The position numbers and the translations under genes are program-made. Under the pieces are notes generated by a model that worked only from the letters and a program-made list of their open reading frames with translations, ran no database searches and was not told the origin of the DNA. DNA of 64,000 bases from Pseudomonas soli. Lineage in GTDB: Bacteria > Pseudomonadota > Gammaproteobacteria > Pseudomonadales > Pseudomonadaceae. The stretch covers positions 1 to 64,000 of the forward strand of contig NZ_FOEQ01000012.1 of the NCBI RefSeq assembly GCF_900110655.1, in the 5' to 3' direction. Below, in pieces: positions 47,410 through 57,221 of the stretch. Each line of letters begins with the position of its first letter. Position 1 is the stretch's first letter.

Positions 47410-48198
47410 ATGACTCGCAAGTACCTCGACATTCCGCGCTTCGACCAGCTCCCGGCCCCGGTGTACTTTCGCTACGACGAATTCGGTGCCGACACCCACA
47501 GCGCCCCGCACCGTCACCCCTGGGGCCAGCTCAACTACGCGTCCCATGGCCTGATGCACCTGGACGTCGAAGGCCAGCGCTTCATCTCGCCGCCGCACTA
47601 CGCCGTGTGGGTACCGCCGGATACCGAGCATGGCTGCTACAACCCCCAGGCCATCGTCTACCGCTCGGTCTACCTTGACCGCAGCCTGTGTGCCGGGCTG
47701 CCGGCGCAACCCTGCTGCCTGGTGATCAGCGACATCCTCAAGGCGATCCTTGGCGACTTCGCCCGCCGTGACCTGCGCGTCGCCCGGGACGAGCGTGACC
47801 AGCGCCTGGCACAGGTGCTGCTGGACCAGTTGCACCTGGCGCAGACCCAGACCTGCTACCTGCCCTTCGCCCGCAGCGACAGCCTGCGCCAGGTGCTTGA
47901 AGGATTGCATGACGAACCCGGCGACAACCGCCCGCTGGCTCACTGGGCCGGGCAGGTGCATGTCAGCGAGCGCACCCTGGCGCGGCAGTTCTTGCGTGAA
48001 CTGGGAATGAGCTTCGGCGAATGGCGCCTGCGTCTGCGCTTTCTGCGCGCCATCGAGGCGCTCGAGGCAGGCACCGCGATCCAGTCCATCGCCTTCGACC
48101 TCGGCTACAGCAGCGCCTCGGCCTTCATAGCCATGTTCCAGCGCCAGGCCCGGTGCACCCCGGAACAGTACCGACGGCGAGCGCGGACAGAGATGTAA
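47410..48198 (+). CDS. AraC family transcriptional regulator
   Basis: Probable activator or repressor of the divergent DMT transporter. The 262-residue protein has an N-terminal cupin sensing domain (HRHPWGQLNYASHGLMHLDVEGQ, PPHYAVWVPPDTEHGC) and a C-terminal pair of helix-turn-helices (VSERTLARQFLRELGMSFGEWR and IAFDLGYSSASAFIAMFQR). ATG 47410 follows a weak ribosome binding site. The cupin His residues are conserved, so a small polar or metal-linked ligand is possible. The pairing with an exporter suggests efflux control. Confidence 0.88.
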   Translation: MTRKYLDIPRFDQLPAPVYFRYDEFGADTHSAPHRHPWGQLNYASHGLMHLDVEGQRFISPPHYAVWVPPDTEHGCYNPQAIVYRSVYLDRSLCAGLPAQPCCLVISDILKAILGDFARRDLRVARDERDQRLAQVLLDQLHLAQTQTCYLPFARSDSLRQVLEGLHDEPGDNRPLAHWAGQVHVSERTLARQFLRELGMSFGEWRLRLRFLRAIEALEAGTAIQSIAFDLGYSSASAFIAMFQRQARCTPEQYRRRARTEM

Positions 48199-48262
48199 AA
48201 ATTCTTGTCTACACTCAGCAGCGACGAGCGCGCATTCGGCGCGCAGGCAAGGAGACCACGCC

Positions 48263-48547
48263 ATGAAGCTGCTGCACGTACCCCTGCTGGTGTTGGGCAT
48301 GATGATCGCGGGGCAAGGATTTGCCGCCACCGCGCAACAGGAAAAGATGAAGACCTGCAACGCCGATGCCACTGCCAAGGCGCTCAAGGGCGACGAGCGC
48401 AAGGCATTCATGAGCACCTGCCTCAAGGCCAAGCCCGCCGCCACTCAGCAGGAAAAAATGAAAACCTGCAACGCCGACGCCACCACCAAAGCGCTCAAGG
48501 GCGATGAACGCAAGACCTTCATGAGCGACTGCCTGAAGAAGAAATGA
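48263..48547 (+). CDS. PsiF repeat protein
   Basis: Small periplasmic protein of unknown role, like E. coli PsiF (phosphate-starvation-inducible). The 94-residue precursor has a Sec signal (about 1-22, ending GFAAT) and two PsiF repeats, each with two Cys: KMKTCNADATAKALKGDERK and KMKTCNADATTKALKGDERK, each followed by FMS-x-CLK. The repeats probably form two disulfide-linked helical hairpins. ATG 48263 follows AAGGAGACCACGCC. Confidence 0.9.
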   Translation: MKLLHVPLLVLGMMIAGQGFAATAQQEKMKTCNADATAKALKGDERKAFMSTCLKAKPAATQQEKMKTCNADATTKALKGDERKTFMSDCLKKK

Positions 48548-48617
48548 CCTGCGCCTATGCCTCTGCCGTGAAGGCTGGCAGACTGCGGAACTTTCCGCTG
48601 TCTGCCGTCGAGGCTGT

Positions 48618-49625
48618 ATGACCTTCACCCCCCGCCAGATCACCCTTGCCAGCCTGCTCATCGTTGTCGCCGGCCTGCTGCTGGCGTTGCCGCTGAAACT
48701 GCTGCCCAGCTTGCTCGCCGGCCTGCTGGTATTCGAGCTGGTCAACATGCTGACGCCGCGCCTGCAACCGCTGATCGCTGGGCAGCGCGCACGCTGGCTC
48801 GCTGTGGCGCTGCTTGGCACCCTGGTAGTGAGCACATTGACCCTGCTGATCGCCGGTGCCTTCAGTTTCCTGTTGCATGAGGCCGAGAACCCCGGCGCCT
48901 CGCTGGACAAGTTCATGGGTTTGGTCGAGCGTGCGCGGGGCCAGTTGCCGCCGTTCATCGACGCCTACCTGCCGGCCAGTGCGGCCGAGTTCAAGGTGGC
49001 CATCGGCGATTGGCTCAAGAGTCACCTGAGCGAGTTGCAGCTCGTGGGCAAGGGCATGGCGCACATGTTCGTGACCCTGTTGATCGGCATGATCCTCGGC
49101 GCCATCGTCGCCCTGCAGCGCATCCCCGACATTTCCCGGCGCAAGCCCCTGGCCGCTGCCTTGTTCGAGCGCCTGAGCCTGCTGGTGCAGGCGTTTCGCA
49201 ACATCGTCTTCGCGCAGATCAAGATCTCGCTGCTCAACACCTTCTTTACCGGCATCTTCCTCGCCGTGGTGTTGCCGCTGTTCGGCGTGCACCTGCCGCT
49301 GACCAAGACCCTGATCGTGCTGACCTTCCTGCTCGGGCTGCTGCCGGTAATCGGCAACCTGATGTCCAATACCCTGATCACCATCGTTGGTCTGTCGCTG
49401 TCGATCTGGGTGGCGATGGCGGCGCTGGGCTATCTGATCGTTATCCACAAGGTCGAGTATTTCCTCAACGCGCGGATCGTCGGCGGGCAGATCAGTGCCA
49501 AGGCCTGGGAGCTGTTGCTGGCGATGCTGGTGTTCGAGGCGGCGTTCGGCCTGCCGGGTGTGGTGGCGGGGCCGATCTACTACGCCTACTTGAAGAGCGA
49601 GTTGAAGCGGGCGGAGCTGGTCTGA
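48618..49625 (+). CDS. AI-2E family transporter (UPF0118)
   Basis: Polytopic inner-membrane protein of the AI-2 exporter / TqsA-like family; some members are Na+/H+ antiporters. The 335-residue protein has about seven to eight membrane segments and the family's signature stretch TFLLGLLPVIGNLMSNTLIT. ATG 48618 follows GAGGCTGT. It is convergent with the Hsp70 gene across a terminator at 49635-49651. The substrate is not known. Confidence 0.87.
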   Translation: MTFTPRQITLASLLIVVAGLLLALPLKLLPSLLAGLLVFELVNMLTPRLQPLIAGQRARWLAVALLGTLVVSTLTLLIAGAFSFLLHEAENPGASLDKFMGLVERARGQLPPFIDAYLPASAAEFKVAIGDWLKSHLSELQLVGKGMAHMFVTLLIGMILGAIVALQRIPDISRRKPLAAALFERLSLLVQAFRNIVFAQIKISLLNTFFTGIFLAVVLPLFGVHLPLTKTLIVLTFLLGLLPVIGNLMSNTLITIVGLSLSIWVAMAALGYLIVIHKVEYFLNARIVGGQISAKAWELLLAMLVFEAAFGLPGVVAGPIYYAYLKSELKRAELV

Positions 49626-49634
49626 GGATCACCA

Positions 49635-49651
49635 GGGCCGCAAAGCGGCCC
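49635..49651. terminator. Bidirectional terminator
   Basis: GGGCCGC-aaa-GCGGCCC, a perfect 7-bp stem, lies between the convergent AI-2E-family and Hsp70 stops. Confidence 0.7.
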
Positions 49652-49659
49652 CAAATCGA

Positions 49660-50931
49660 TCAGAGCACGCCGTAACGCTTGCGCGCCTCGATCGCCAGGC
49701 CGCTGCCAATGCTGCCGAAGATATTGCCTTCCACATGCCGCGCATTGGGCAGCATCGCCGCCACGCTGTTGCGCAGCGCCGGAATGCCGCTGGAGCCGCC
49801 GGTGAAGAATACCGTGTCCACCTGGCTCTCGCTCACGCCGGCCTTGGCCAGCAATTCGCTCACACTGCCGCGCACGCGCTCGAGCAAACCGTCAATTGCA
49901 TCTTCGAACAGTGCCCGGGTCAGCTCGGCCGACAGCTGCGGTTCGATCCGGCCAAAGTCGATGCTCCGGCTGTCGCGCTCGGTCAGCTCGATCTTGCTGG
50001 CTTCCACCTCCATCGCCAACCAGTGCCCGGCGCGCTGCTCGATCAGCTTGAACAGTCGGTCGATGCCGAGGGTGTCCTCGATGTCATAGCGCATGCTGCC
50101 CAGGGCCAGTTGCGACTTCTGCGCATACAGGGCGTTGATGGTGTGCCAGGTGGCCAGGTTGAGGTGGTAGCTGGTGGGCATCAGCGCGCCGCTCTTCATC
50201 CGGCTGCCGTAGCCGAACAGCGGCATCACGCCCTGCAGGCTCAGTTGCTTGTCGAAGTCGGTACCGCCGATGTGCACGCCGCCGGTGGCGAGGATGTCGT
50301 CATGGCGCTCGGCCACCAGGTGGCGCTCGGGCGACAGGCGGATCAGGGTAAAGTCCGAGGTACCACCGCCGATATCGACAATCAGTACCAGCTCTTCACG
50401 GCTGATGCCCGACTCGTAGTCGAAGGCCGCGGCGATCGGTTCGTACTGGAACGACACGTCCTTGAAGCCGATCTTGCGCGCAACTTCCGCCAGGGTATCC
50501 TCGGCTTCCTGGTCGGCGGCCGGGTCCTCGTCGACGAAGAATACCGGGCGGCCCAGCACCACCTGGTCGAATTCGCGGCCGGCATCGGCTTCGGCGCGCT
50601 TTTTCAGTTCGCCGATGAACATGCCCAGCAGGTCCTTGAACGGCAGGGCGCTGCCCAGCACGCTGGTGTCGTGCTTGATCAGCTTGGAGCCCAGCAGGCT
50701 CTTGAGCGAGCGCATCAGGCGGCCTTCGTAGCCCTCCAGGTACTCGTGCAGGGCCAGGCGGCCATACACCGGGCGACGTTCCTCGATGTTGAAGAAGACC
50801 ACCGACGGCAGGGTGATCTTGCCGTCTTCCAGGGCGATCAGCGATTCGGCGCCAGGGCGGTGCCAGCCGACCGTGGAGTTGGAGGTGCCGAAGTCGATGC
50901 CGAGGGCGCGGGCCGGGGATACGTCAGACAT
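49660..50931 (-). CDS. Short Hsp70 family protein (YegD-like)
   Basis: Hsp70-type ATPase related to YegD. The 423-residue protein has the Hsp70 nucleotide-binding domain: phosphate 1 loop GIDFGTSNSTVG, phosphate 2 region IVDIGGGTSDFTLI, and adenosine loop FFTGGSSGIPALR. It ends after the ATPase domain, so it lacks the substrate-binding domain of DnaK (about 640 residues). It is divergent from the DnaJ-like cbpA, with 163 bases between the starts. A chaperone partnership with CbpA is possible but unproven. Confidence 0.9.
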   Translation of the reverse strand: MSDVSPARALGIDFGTSNSTVGWHRPGAESLIALEDGKITLPSVVFFNIEERRPVYGRLALHEYLEGYEGRLMRSLKSLLGSKLIKHDTSVLGSALPFKDLLGMFIGELKKRAEADAGREFDQVVLGRPVFFVDEDPAADQEAEDTLAEVARKIGFKDVSFQYEPIAAAFDYESGISREELVLIVDIGGGTSDFTLIRLSPERHLVAERHDDILATGGVHIGGTDFDKQLSLQGVMPLFGYGSRMKSGALMPTSYHLNLATWHTINALYAQKSQLALGSMRYDIEDTLGIDRLFKLIEQRAGHWLAMEVEASKIELTERDSRSIDFGRIEPQLSAELTRALFEDAIDGLLERVRGSVSELLAKAGVSESQVDTVFFTGGSSGIPALRNSVAAMLPNARHVEGNIFGSIGSGLAIEARKRYGVL

Positions 50932-51094
50932 GAAGGAGAGCTTCCGGAGGCAAAACGGCCGCGCAGTTTATGCCAGTCTGCGGCTAAATCAAGACCGGTC
51001 GTCTGCGATAGCGCAACCCCGGATGAACCTTGAAAGGCTATGCTTGACCCCAATCTTCAGTAGCAATACGTACATTCACATCGGTGATCCATAG

Positions 51095-52060
51095 ATGGAC
51101 TTCAAAGACTATTACAAGATACTCGGCGTCGAGGCGAGCGCGGACGAGAAGGCGATCAAGGCCGCTTACCGCAAGCTCGCGCGCAAGTATCACCCGGATG
51201 TCAGCAAGGAGCGTGACGCCGAGGACAAGTTCAAGGAGGCCAACGAGGCCTACGAAGTGCTTGGCGACAAGGACAAGCGCGCCGAGTACGACGAGATCCG
51301 CAAGTATGGCGGCCAGCATGGCCGGCCTTTCCAGGCACCGCCTGGCTGGCAGTCCCGTGGCGGCAATGGCGGCGGCGGTGGCTTCGAGGGCGGCGATTTT
51401 TCCGATTTCTTCAGCTCGATCTTCGGCGCCCGGGGTGGCAACCCCTTCGGTGGCGGCGGTGGCCGGCAACAACGTAGTACCGGCAGGCGAGGGCAGGACG
51501 TGGAACTGGAGCTGGCGGTGTTCCTCGAGGAAACCCTGAACAAGGAATCCAAGCAGATCAGCTTCCAGGTGCCGCAGACTAACGCTGCCGGCCAGCGCAC
51601 CGGGTTCACCACCAAGACCCTGAACGTGAAGATCCCTGCCGGGGTGACCGACGGCGAGCGCATCCGCCTCAAGGGCCAGGGCGCGCCGGGCGTGGGCGGT
51701 GGCGCCAATGGCGACCTGTTCCTGACCATCCGCATGGCACCGCACCCGCTGTTCGATGTCGAAGGTCATGACCTGATCATCACCGTGCCGCTGGCACCGT
51801 GGGAGGCAGCGCTCGGCGCCAAGGTGGCCGTGCCGACCCTGACCGGCAAGATCAACCTGACCATCCGCCCCGACAGCCAGAGCGGCCAGCGCCTGCGGGT
51901 CAAGGGCATGGGCCTGCTGAACAAGCAGGGCGAGCGCGGCGACCTGTACGCCCAGCTCAAAGTCGTGATGCCCGCCCAATCCGATGACGCAACGCGTGCA
52001 CTGTGGACCCAGCTCTCCGAGAAAGCCGCGTTCAATCCGAGGACTCAATGGAGTAAGTGA
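51095..52060 (+). CDS. cbpA: Curved DNA-binding protein CbpA (DnaJ-type co-chaperone)
   Basis: J-domain co-chaperone and nucleoid-associated protein. The 321-residue protein has a J domain (about 1-70) with the HPD motif in YHPDVSKER, a Gly-rich linker (GGNGGGGGFEGGDF), and C-terminal domains I and II for substrate. It lacks the DnaJ zinc finger. ATG 51095 begins MDFKDYYKILGVEA. It overlaps the frame of the following cbpM by a few bases and forms a cbpA-cbpM operon. Confidence 0.95.
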   Translation: MDFKDYYKILGVEASADEKAIKAAYRKLARKYHPDVSKERDAEDKFKEANEAYEVLGDKDKRAEYDEIRKYGGQHGRPFQAPPGWQSRGGNGGGGGFEGGDFSDFFSSIFGARGGNPFGGGGGRQQRSTGRRGQDVELELAVFLEETLNKESKQISFQVPQTNAAGQRTGFTTKTLNVKIPAGVTDGERIRLKGQGAPGVGGGANGDLFLTIRMAPHPLFDVEGHDLIITVPLAPWEAALGAKVAVPTLTGKINLTIRPDSQSGQRLRVKGMGLLNKQGERGDLYAQLKVVMPAQSDDATRALWTQLSEKAAFNPRTQWSK

Positions 52061-52062
52061 TC

Positions 52063-52368
52063 ATGAGCAGCACCCTGATCGTTCAACTGGACATGCGTAC
52101 CCTTTGCCAGGAAGCCGACCTCACGGCCGATTGCGTGATCGAGATCGTCGAGCACGGCATTGTTGAACCTTCGGGGCGAACGCCGGAGGAATGGGTGTTC
52201 GACGACCGCGCGCCGGTCACCCTCAAGCGCGCGGTGAAGCTGCATGATCAGCTGGAGCTCGAATGGGAAGGGGTGGCCCTGGCGCTGGAATTGCTGGAGG
52301 AAGTGCAGCAGTTGCGCAGCGAGAACCACATGCTGCGCCAACGGTTGGGCCGGTTTACCCAGATGTGA
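52063..52368 (+). CDS. cbpM: CbpA modulator CbpM
   Basis: Binds the CbpA J domain and inhibits both its co-chaperone and DNA-binding activities. The 101-residue protein is a MerR-like winged fold with CQEADLTADCVIEIVEHGIVEP and a C-terminal coiled coil (about 70-100, LEEVQQLRSENHMLRQRLG). ATG 52063 follows GGAGTAAGTGATC; an in-frame GTG at 52057 is also open. A terminator follows at 52377-52395. Confidence 0.93.
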   Translation: MSSTLIVQLDMRTLCQEADLTADCVIEIVEHGIVEPSGRTPEEWVFDDRAPVTLKRAVKLHDQLELEWEGVALALELLEEVQQLRSENHMLRQRLGRFTQM

Positions 52369-52376
52369 ACGTTGTG

Positions 52377-52395
52377 GGGCCGCACGGCGGCCCCT
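52377..52395. terminator. Terminator after cbpM
   Basis: GGGGCCGC-acg-GCGGCCCC, an 8-bp perfect stem, lies between the convergent cbpM and acetyltransferase genes. Confidence 0.75.
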
Positions 52396-52401
52396 CGGGT
52401 T

Positions 52402-52914
52402 TCACGGCTGCGCCCCTGGACCGAGCATCAGTTGCATGAAGGTCAGGTCCAGCCACCGGCCGAACTTCACGCCCACCTGCGGCATCTGCCCGGTCACCAC
52501 GAACCCCAGCCGCTCATGCAGGCGCACCGACGCGGCATTGCCGCTTTCGATGGCGGCGACCATCACATGCTTGCCACAGCCCCTGGCCCGCTCGACCAGT
52601 GCTGCCATCAGCACCGGCCCCAGACCTTTGCCGCGCTGGTCTCCACGGATGTACACCGAATGTTCGACCGTATGGCGAAAGCCCTCGAACGGCCGCCAGT
52701 CGCCGAATGAGGCGTAACCGAGCACGCCGCTGTCATCCACCGCCACCAGGATCGGATAACCCTGCTGCGCACGGGCCTCGAACCAGGCCAGGCGATTGGC
52801 CAGGTCCACCGGGGTTTCGTTCCAGATCGCCGTGGTGTTGGCCACGGCGTCATTGTAGATGTCGAGGATGCCCGGCACGTCGTCGATCAGGGCGTCGCGG
52901 ATCTGGTAACTCAT
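52402..52914 (-). CDS. GNAT acetyltransferase, phosphinothricin/methionine sulfoximine type
   Basis: Acetyl-CoA-dependent N-acetyltransferase of the PAT/Pita/MddA type, which can acetylate phosphinothricin or methionine sulfoximine analogues. The 170-residue protein has the acetyl-CoA loop DQRGKGLGPVL (about 85-95), the N-terminal IRDALIDDVPGILDIYNDAV, and SFGDWRPFEGFRHTVEHSVYI. Start 52914 (MSYQIRDAL) is used; 62 upstream in-frame codons overlap urtE in another frame. It lies just after urtE, with 31 bases between. Confidence 0.9.
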   Translation of the reverse strand: MSYQIRDALIDDVPGILDIYNDAVANTTAIWNETPVDLANRLAWFEARAQQGYPILVAVDDSGVLGYASFGDWRPFEGFRHTVEHSVYIRGDQRGKGLGPVLMAALVERARGCGKHVMVAAIESGNAASVRLHERLGFVVTGQMPQVGVKFGRWLDLTFMQLMLGPGAQP

Positions 52915-52945
52915 GACAGCGTCTCGCAAGGGAAGTGGTTGCAGA

Positions 52946-53644
52946 TTAAATGGTAACCAGGCCGCGCACACCTTCGGCCTGCATGTTTTCGCCGCGGCCG
53001 CGCTGGACGATTTCGCCACGGGCCATGACCAGGTACTGGTCGGCCAGTTCCTCGGCGAAGTCGTAGAACTGCTCCACCAGCAGGATGGCCATGTCGCCAC
53101 GGTCGGCGAGCTTGCGGATCACCGCGCCGATCTCCTTGATCACTGAGGGTTGGATACCTTCGGTGGGCTCGTCGAGGATCAGCAGGCGCGGGCGGCTGGC
53201 CAGGGCGCGGCCGATGGCCAATTGTTGCTGCTGGCCGCCGGACAGGTCGCCGCCACGGCGTTGTTTCATCTGCTCCAGCACCGGGAACAGTTCGTAGATG
53301 AATGCCGGCACATCCCGTGCCTCGCGGGCGGGGAACCGCGACAGGCCCATCAGCAGGTTTTCCTCCACGGTCAGGCGCGGGAAGATCTCGCGGCCCTGGG
53401 GCACGTAGGCGATGCCGGCCTGCACTCGTTGTTGTGGCTTGAGTGTGGTGATCGCTTTGCCTTCCCATTCCACGCGGCCCTCGCGGGCCGGCAGCAGGCC
53501 CATCAGGCAGCGCAGCAGGGTGGTCTTGCCCACGCCGTTGCGGCCCAGCAGGCAGGTGACCTCGCCGACCTTGGCCTCGAAGGACAGGCCGCGCAGGATG
53601 TGGCTACCGCCGTAGTACTGGTGCAGGGTGTCGATTTTCAGCAT
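52946..53644 (-). CDS. urtE: Urea ABC transporter ATPase UrtE
   Basis: Second ATP-binding subunit of the urea importer. The 232-residue protein has Walker A GRNGVGKTT, the signature LSGGQQQQLAIGRAL, and Walker B LLILDEPTEGIQPS, where the EGIQPS end is typical of UrtE. Last gene of the urtABCDE cluster, 45 bases after urtD. Confidence 0.95.
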   Translation of the reverse strand: MLKIDTLHQYYGGSHILRGLSFEAKVGEVTCLLGRNGVGKTTLLRCLMGLLPAREGRVEWEGKAITTLKPQQRVQAGIAYVPQGREIFPRLTVEENLLMGLSRFPAREARDVPAFIYELFPVLEQMKQRRGGDLSGGQQQQLAIGRALASRPRLLILDEPTEGIQPSVIKEIGAVIRKLADRGDMAILLVEQFYDFAEELADQYLVMARGEIVQRGRGENMQAEGVRGLVTI

Positions 53645-53689
53645 GTCTTGCCCTTGTGTGATTTGTGCGTGAGAGCGGGCTTCATAGGC

Positions 53690-54543
<854 letters not shown>

Positions 54544-54547
<4 letters not shown>

Positions 54548-55623
54548 GGCTGGCTCCTTTTCTTCACAAGGCCGACCACGCCCTTGGGCAGGTACAGGGT
54601 GACGAGGATGAACAGCGCGCCGAGGAAGAACAGCCAGAACTCGGGAAACGCCACGGTGAACCAGCTCTTCATGCCATTGACCAGGCCGGCGCCGAGCAGT
54701 GGCCCGATCAACGTGCCGCGCCCGCCCAGGGCCACCCACACGGCGGCCTCGATGGAGTTGGTCGGCGACATCTCGCTGGGGTTGATGATGCCCACCTGCG
54801 GCACGTACAGCGCCCCGGCCAGGCCGCACAGCACGGCGCTGAGCACCCATACCAGCAGCTTGAAGCCACGCGGGTCGTAGCCGCAGAACATCAGGCGGTT
54901 CTCGGCGTCACGCACGGCAGTGAGCAGGCGCCCGAACTTGCTCTGGGTCAGGCGCCAGCACAGGAACAGGCTGCCCAGCAGCAGGCCGACCGTGAGCAGG
55001 AACAGCACGGCCCGGGTGCCCTGGGCGGCGATGTCGAAACCGACGATGGTGCGGAAGCTGGTGAAGCCGTTGTTGCCGCCAAAGCCTGTCTCGTTGCGGA
55101 AGAACAGCAGCATCCCGGCGAAGGTCAGGGCCTGGGTCATGATCGAGAAATACACGCCCTTGATCCGCGAGCGGAAGGCGAAGAAGCCGAACACCAGCGC
55201 CAGCAGCCCCGGCGCCAGCACCACCAGGCACAGCGCCCAGGCGAAATGCTGGGTGCCGGCCCAGTACCAGGGCAGCTCGCTCCACGACAGGAAGGTCATG
55301 AACCCCGGCAGGCCGTCGCCGGCCGCCTGGCGCATCAGGTACATGCCCATGGCGTAGCCGCCCAGGGCGAAGAACAGGCCATGGCCGAGCGACAGCAACC
55401 CGGCGTAGCCCCAGACCAGGTCCAGGGCCAGGGCGACGATGGCGTAGCAGAGGACCTTGCCGACCAGGGTCAGGGTGTAGGCCGAGACCTGCAAGGCGTG
55501 CCCGTCGGGCAGCAGCGACAGCAGCGGCAGGGCCAGCAGCACCAGGACGACAACGGCGCCGACGGCCATTGAAACCCGGGTGCCGGCCTTGCGCGTGGCA
55601 GTGACAATCAATGGCTGGTTCAT
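54544..55623 (-). CDS. urtC: Urea ABC transporter permease UrtC
   Basis: LivM-type permease subunit of the urea importer. The 359-residue protein has about ten membrane segments and the family segments LVWGYAGLLSLGHGLFFALGGY and DAENRLMFCGYDP (ATPase contact). The ATG at 55623 shares one base with the urtB stop (TGATG). It overlaps urtD by 4 bases. Confidence 0.95.
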
Positions 55624-57110
55624 CAGTCGATTACCCGTCCCTTGAGGGCGAACAGGCCTTGCGGGCGCTTCTGGATGAACAGAATGATCAGCGCAAGGAT
55701 GAGGATCTTGCCCAGCACCGCACCGATCTGCGGCTCCAGCAGTTTGTTGGCGATGCCCAGTCCGAAGGCCGCCCACAGGCTGCCAGCCAGTTGGCCGACA
55801 CCGCCGAGCACCACCACCAGGAACGAGTCGATGATGTAGCTCTGGCCCAGGTCCGGCCCCACGTTGCCGACCTGGCTCAAGGCCACGCCGCCGAGCCCGG
55901 CGATGCCTGAGCCGAGGCCGAAGGCGAGCATGTCGACGCGGCCGGTGGACACCCCGCAGCAGGCGGCCATGTTGCGGTTCTGGGTGACCGCGCGCACGTT
56001 CAGGCCCAGCCGCGTGCGGTTGAGCAGCAGCCAGGTGAGCAGCACCACGGCGAGGGCGAAGCCGATGATCACCAGGCGGTTGTACGGCAGCACCAGGTTG
56101 GGCAGCACCTGGATGCCGCCGGACAGCCAGGCCGGGTTGCTTACCTCGACGTTCTGCGCGCCGAAGAGCAGGCGCACGGCCTGGATCAGGATCAGGCTGA
56201 TGCCCCAGGTGGCCAGCAGGGTCTCCAGCGGGCGGCCATACAGGTGGCGGATCACCGTGCGCTCCAGGGCCATGCCGACCCCGGCGCTGACGGCGAAGGC
56301 CACCGGCAGGGCGATCAGCGGGTAAAACTCGATGGCACCGGGGGCATAGCGCTGCAGCAGCACCTGGACCATATAGGTGCTGTAGGCGCCGAGCATCAGC
56401 ATCTCGCCGTGGGCCATGTTGATCACCCCGAGCAGGCCGAAGGTGATCGCCAGGCCCAGTGCCGCCAGCAGCAGAATCGAGCCCAGCGACAGACCGCTGA
56501 AGGCCTGGCCGAGCAGTTCGCCCACCAGCAGCTTGCGCTGTACCTGGGCCAGGCTGGTTTCGGCGGCGGTGCGCACGGCTGCGTCGGTTTCGGCGTTGGG
56601 TTGTAGTAGCGCTTCAAGCCGGGTGCGGGCCAGCGGGTCACCGGTTTCGCCGAGCAGACGCACGGCGGCCAGACGCACTGCCGGGTCGCTGGCGCCCAGT
56701 TGCAGGTTGGCCAGGGCCAAGCCGAGGGCCGCGTGCACGGCGGCGTCGGGTTCGGCGGCGAAGCGCCGGTCGAGGAAGGCCATCTGTGCCGGCTGGGCGC
56801 TTTTCTGCAACTGCTGGGCGGAGGCCAGGCGGATTGCGCTGTTGTCGCTGAGCAGCTGGTGGCTGGCCAGGGCGTTGTCGATCAGGCCGCGCAGGCGGTT
56901 GTTCAGGCGTAGTTTGCGGGTGTCATTTTCAGCGATGCGGCCCTGGCGCAGGTTGTCCAGCAGCGGCAGGCGGGCGGCGTCGGGTTGCGCGGCCCAGGTT
57001 TCGAGCAGGCGCGCCTGTTCGGCGGGTTTGGCGCTGAGGAAGAATTCGCCTTCGCTGGCTTGGGTGGCCAGGGGCAGTAGCAGTAGAAAGGTGAGCAGGA
57101 GTCTGAGCAT
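55623..57110 (-). CDS. urtB: Urea ABC transporter permease UrtB with periplasmic N-terminal domain
   Basis: LivH-type permease subunit of the urea importer. The 495-residue protein is longer than LivH (304 here). A Sec signal (about 1-20) is followed by about 170 residues of helical repeat-like sequence (LASAQQLQKSAQPAQMAFL, DPAVRLAAVRLLGETGD) and then the permease core with VINMAHGEMLMLGAYS. Start 57110 has AGGA 8 bases upstream; ATG 57119 or 57143 are other options. The extension is known in pseudomonad UrtB; its role is unclear. Confidence 0.92.
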   Translation of the reverse strand: MLRLLLTFLLLLPLATQASEGEFFLSAKPAEQARLLETWAAQPDAARLPLLDNLRQGRIAENDTRKLRLNNRLRGLIDNALASHQLLSDNSAIRLASAQQLQKSAQPAQMAFLDRRFAAEPDAAVHAALGLALANLQLGASDPAVRLAAVRLLGETGDPLARTRLEALLQPNAETDAAVRTAAETSLAQVQRKLLVGELLGQAFSGLSLGSILLLAALGLAITFGLLGVINMAHGEMLMLGAYSTYMVQVLLQRYAPGAIEFYPLIALPVAFAVSAGVGMALERTVIRHLYGRPLETLLATWGISLILIQAVRLLFGAQNVEVSNPAWLSGGIQVLPNLVLPYNRLVIIGFALAVVLLTWLLLNRTRLGLNVRAVTQNRNMAACCGVSTGRVDMLAFGLGSGIAGLGGVALSQVGNVGPDLGQSYIIDSFLVVVLGGVGQLAGSLWAAFGLGIANKLLEPQIGAVLGKILILALIILFIQKRPQGLFALKGRVID

Positions 57111-57142
57111 GCGGGCCATCCTGGAAATCGGCGGTGGATTCA

Positions 57143-57194
57143 TCGCGGATGAATCCGCTCCTACACGGACCTGTAGGAGCGGATTTATCCGCGA
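57143..57194. repeat. REP-type palindrome between urtB and urtA
   Basis: TCGCGGATGAATCCGCTCC... and ...GGAGCGGATTTATCCGCGA are 23-bp arms (one mismatch) with a 6-base loop. Inside the operon, it may stabilise the urtA mRNA and so raise the level of the binding protein over the other subunits. Confidence 0.85.
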
Positions 57195-57221
57195 TAGGGC
57201 TGCGCAGCAGCCCCAGTGCAC

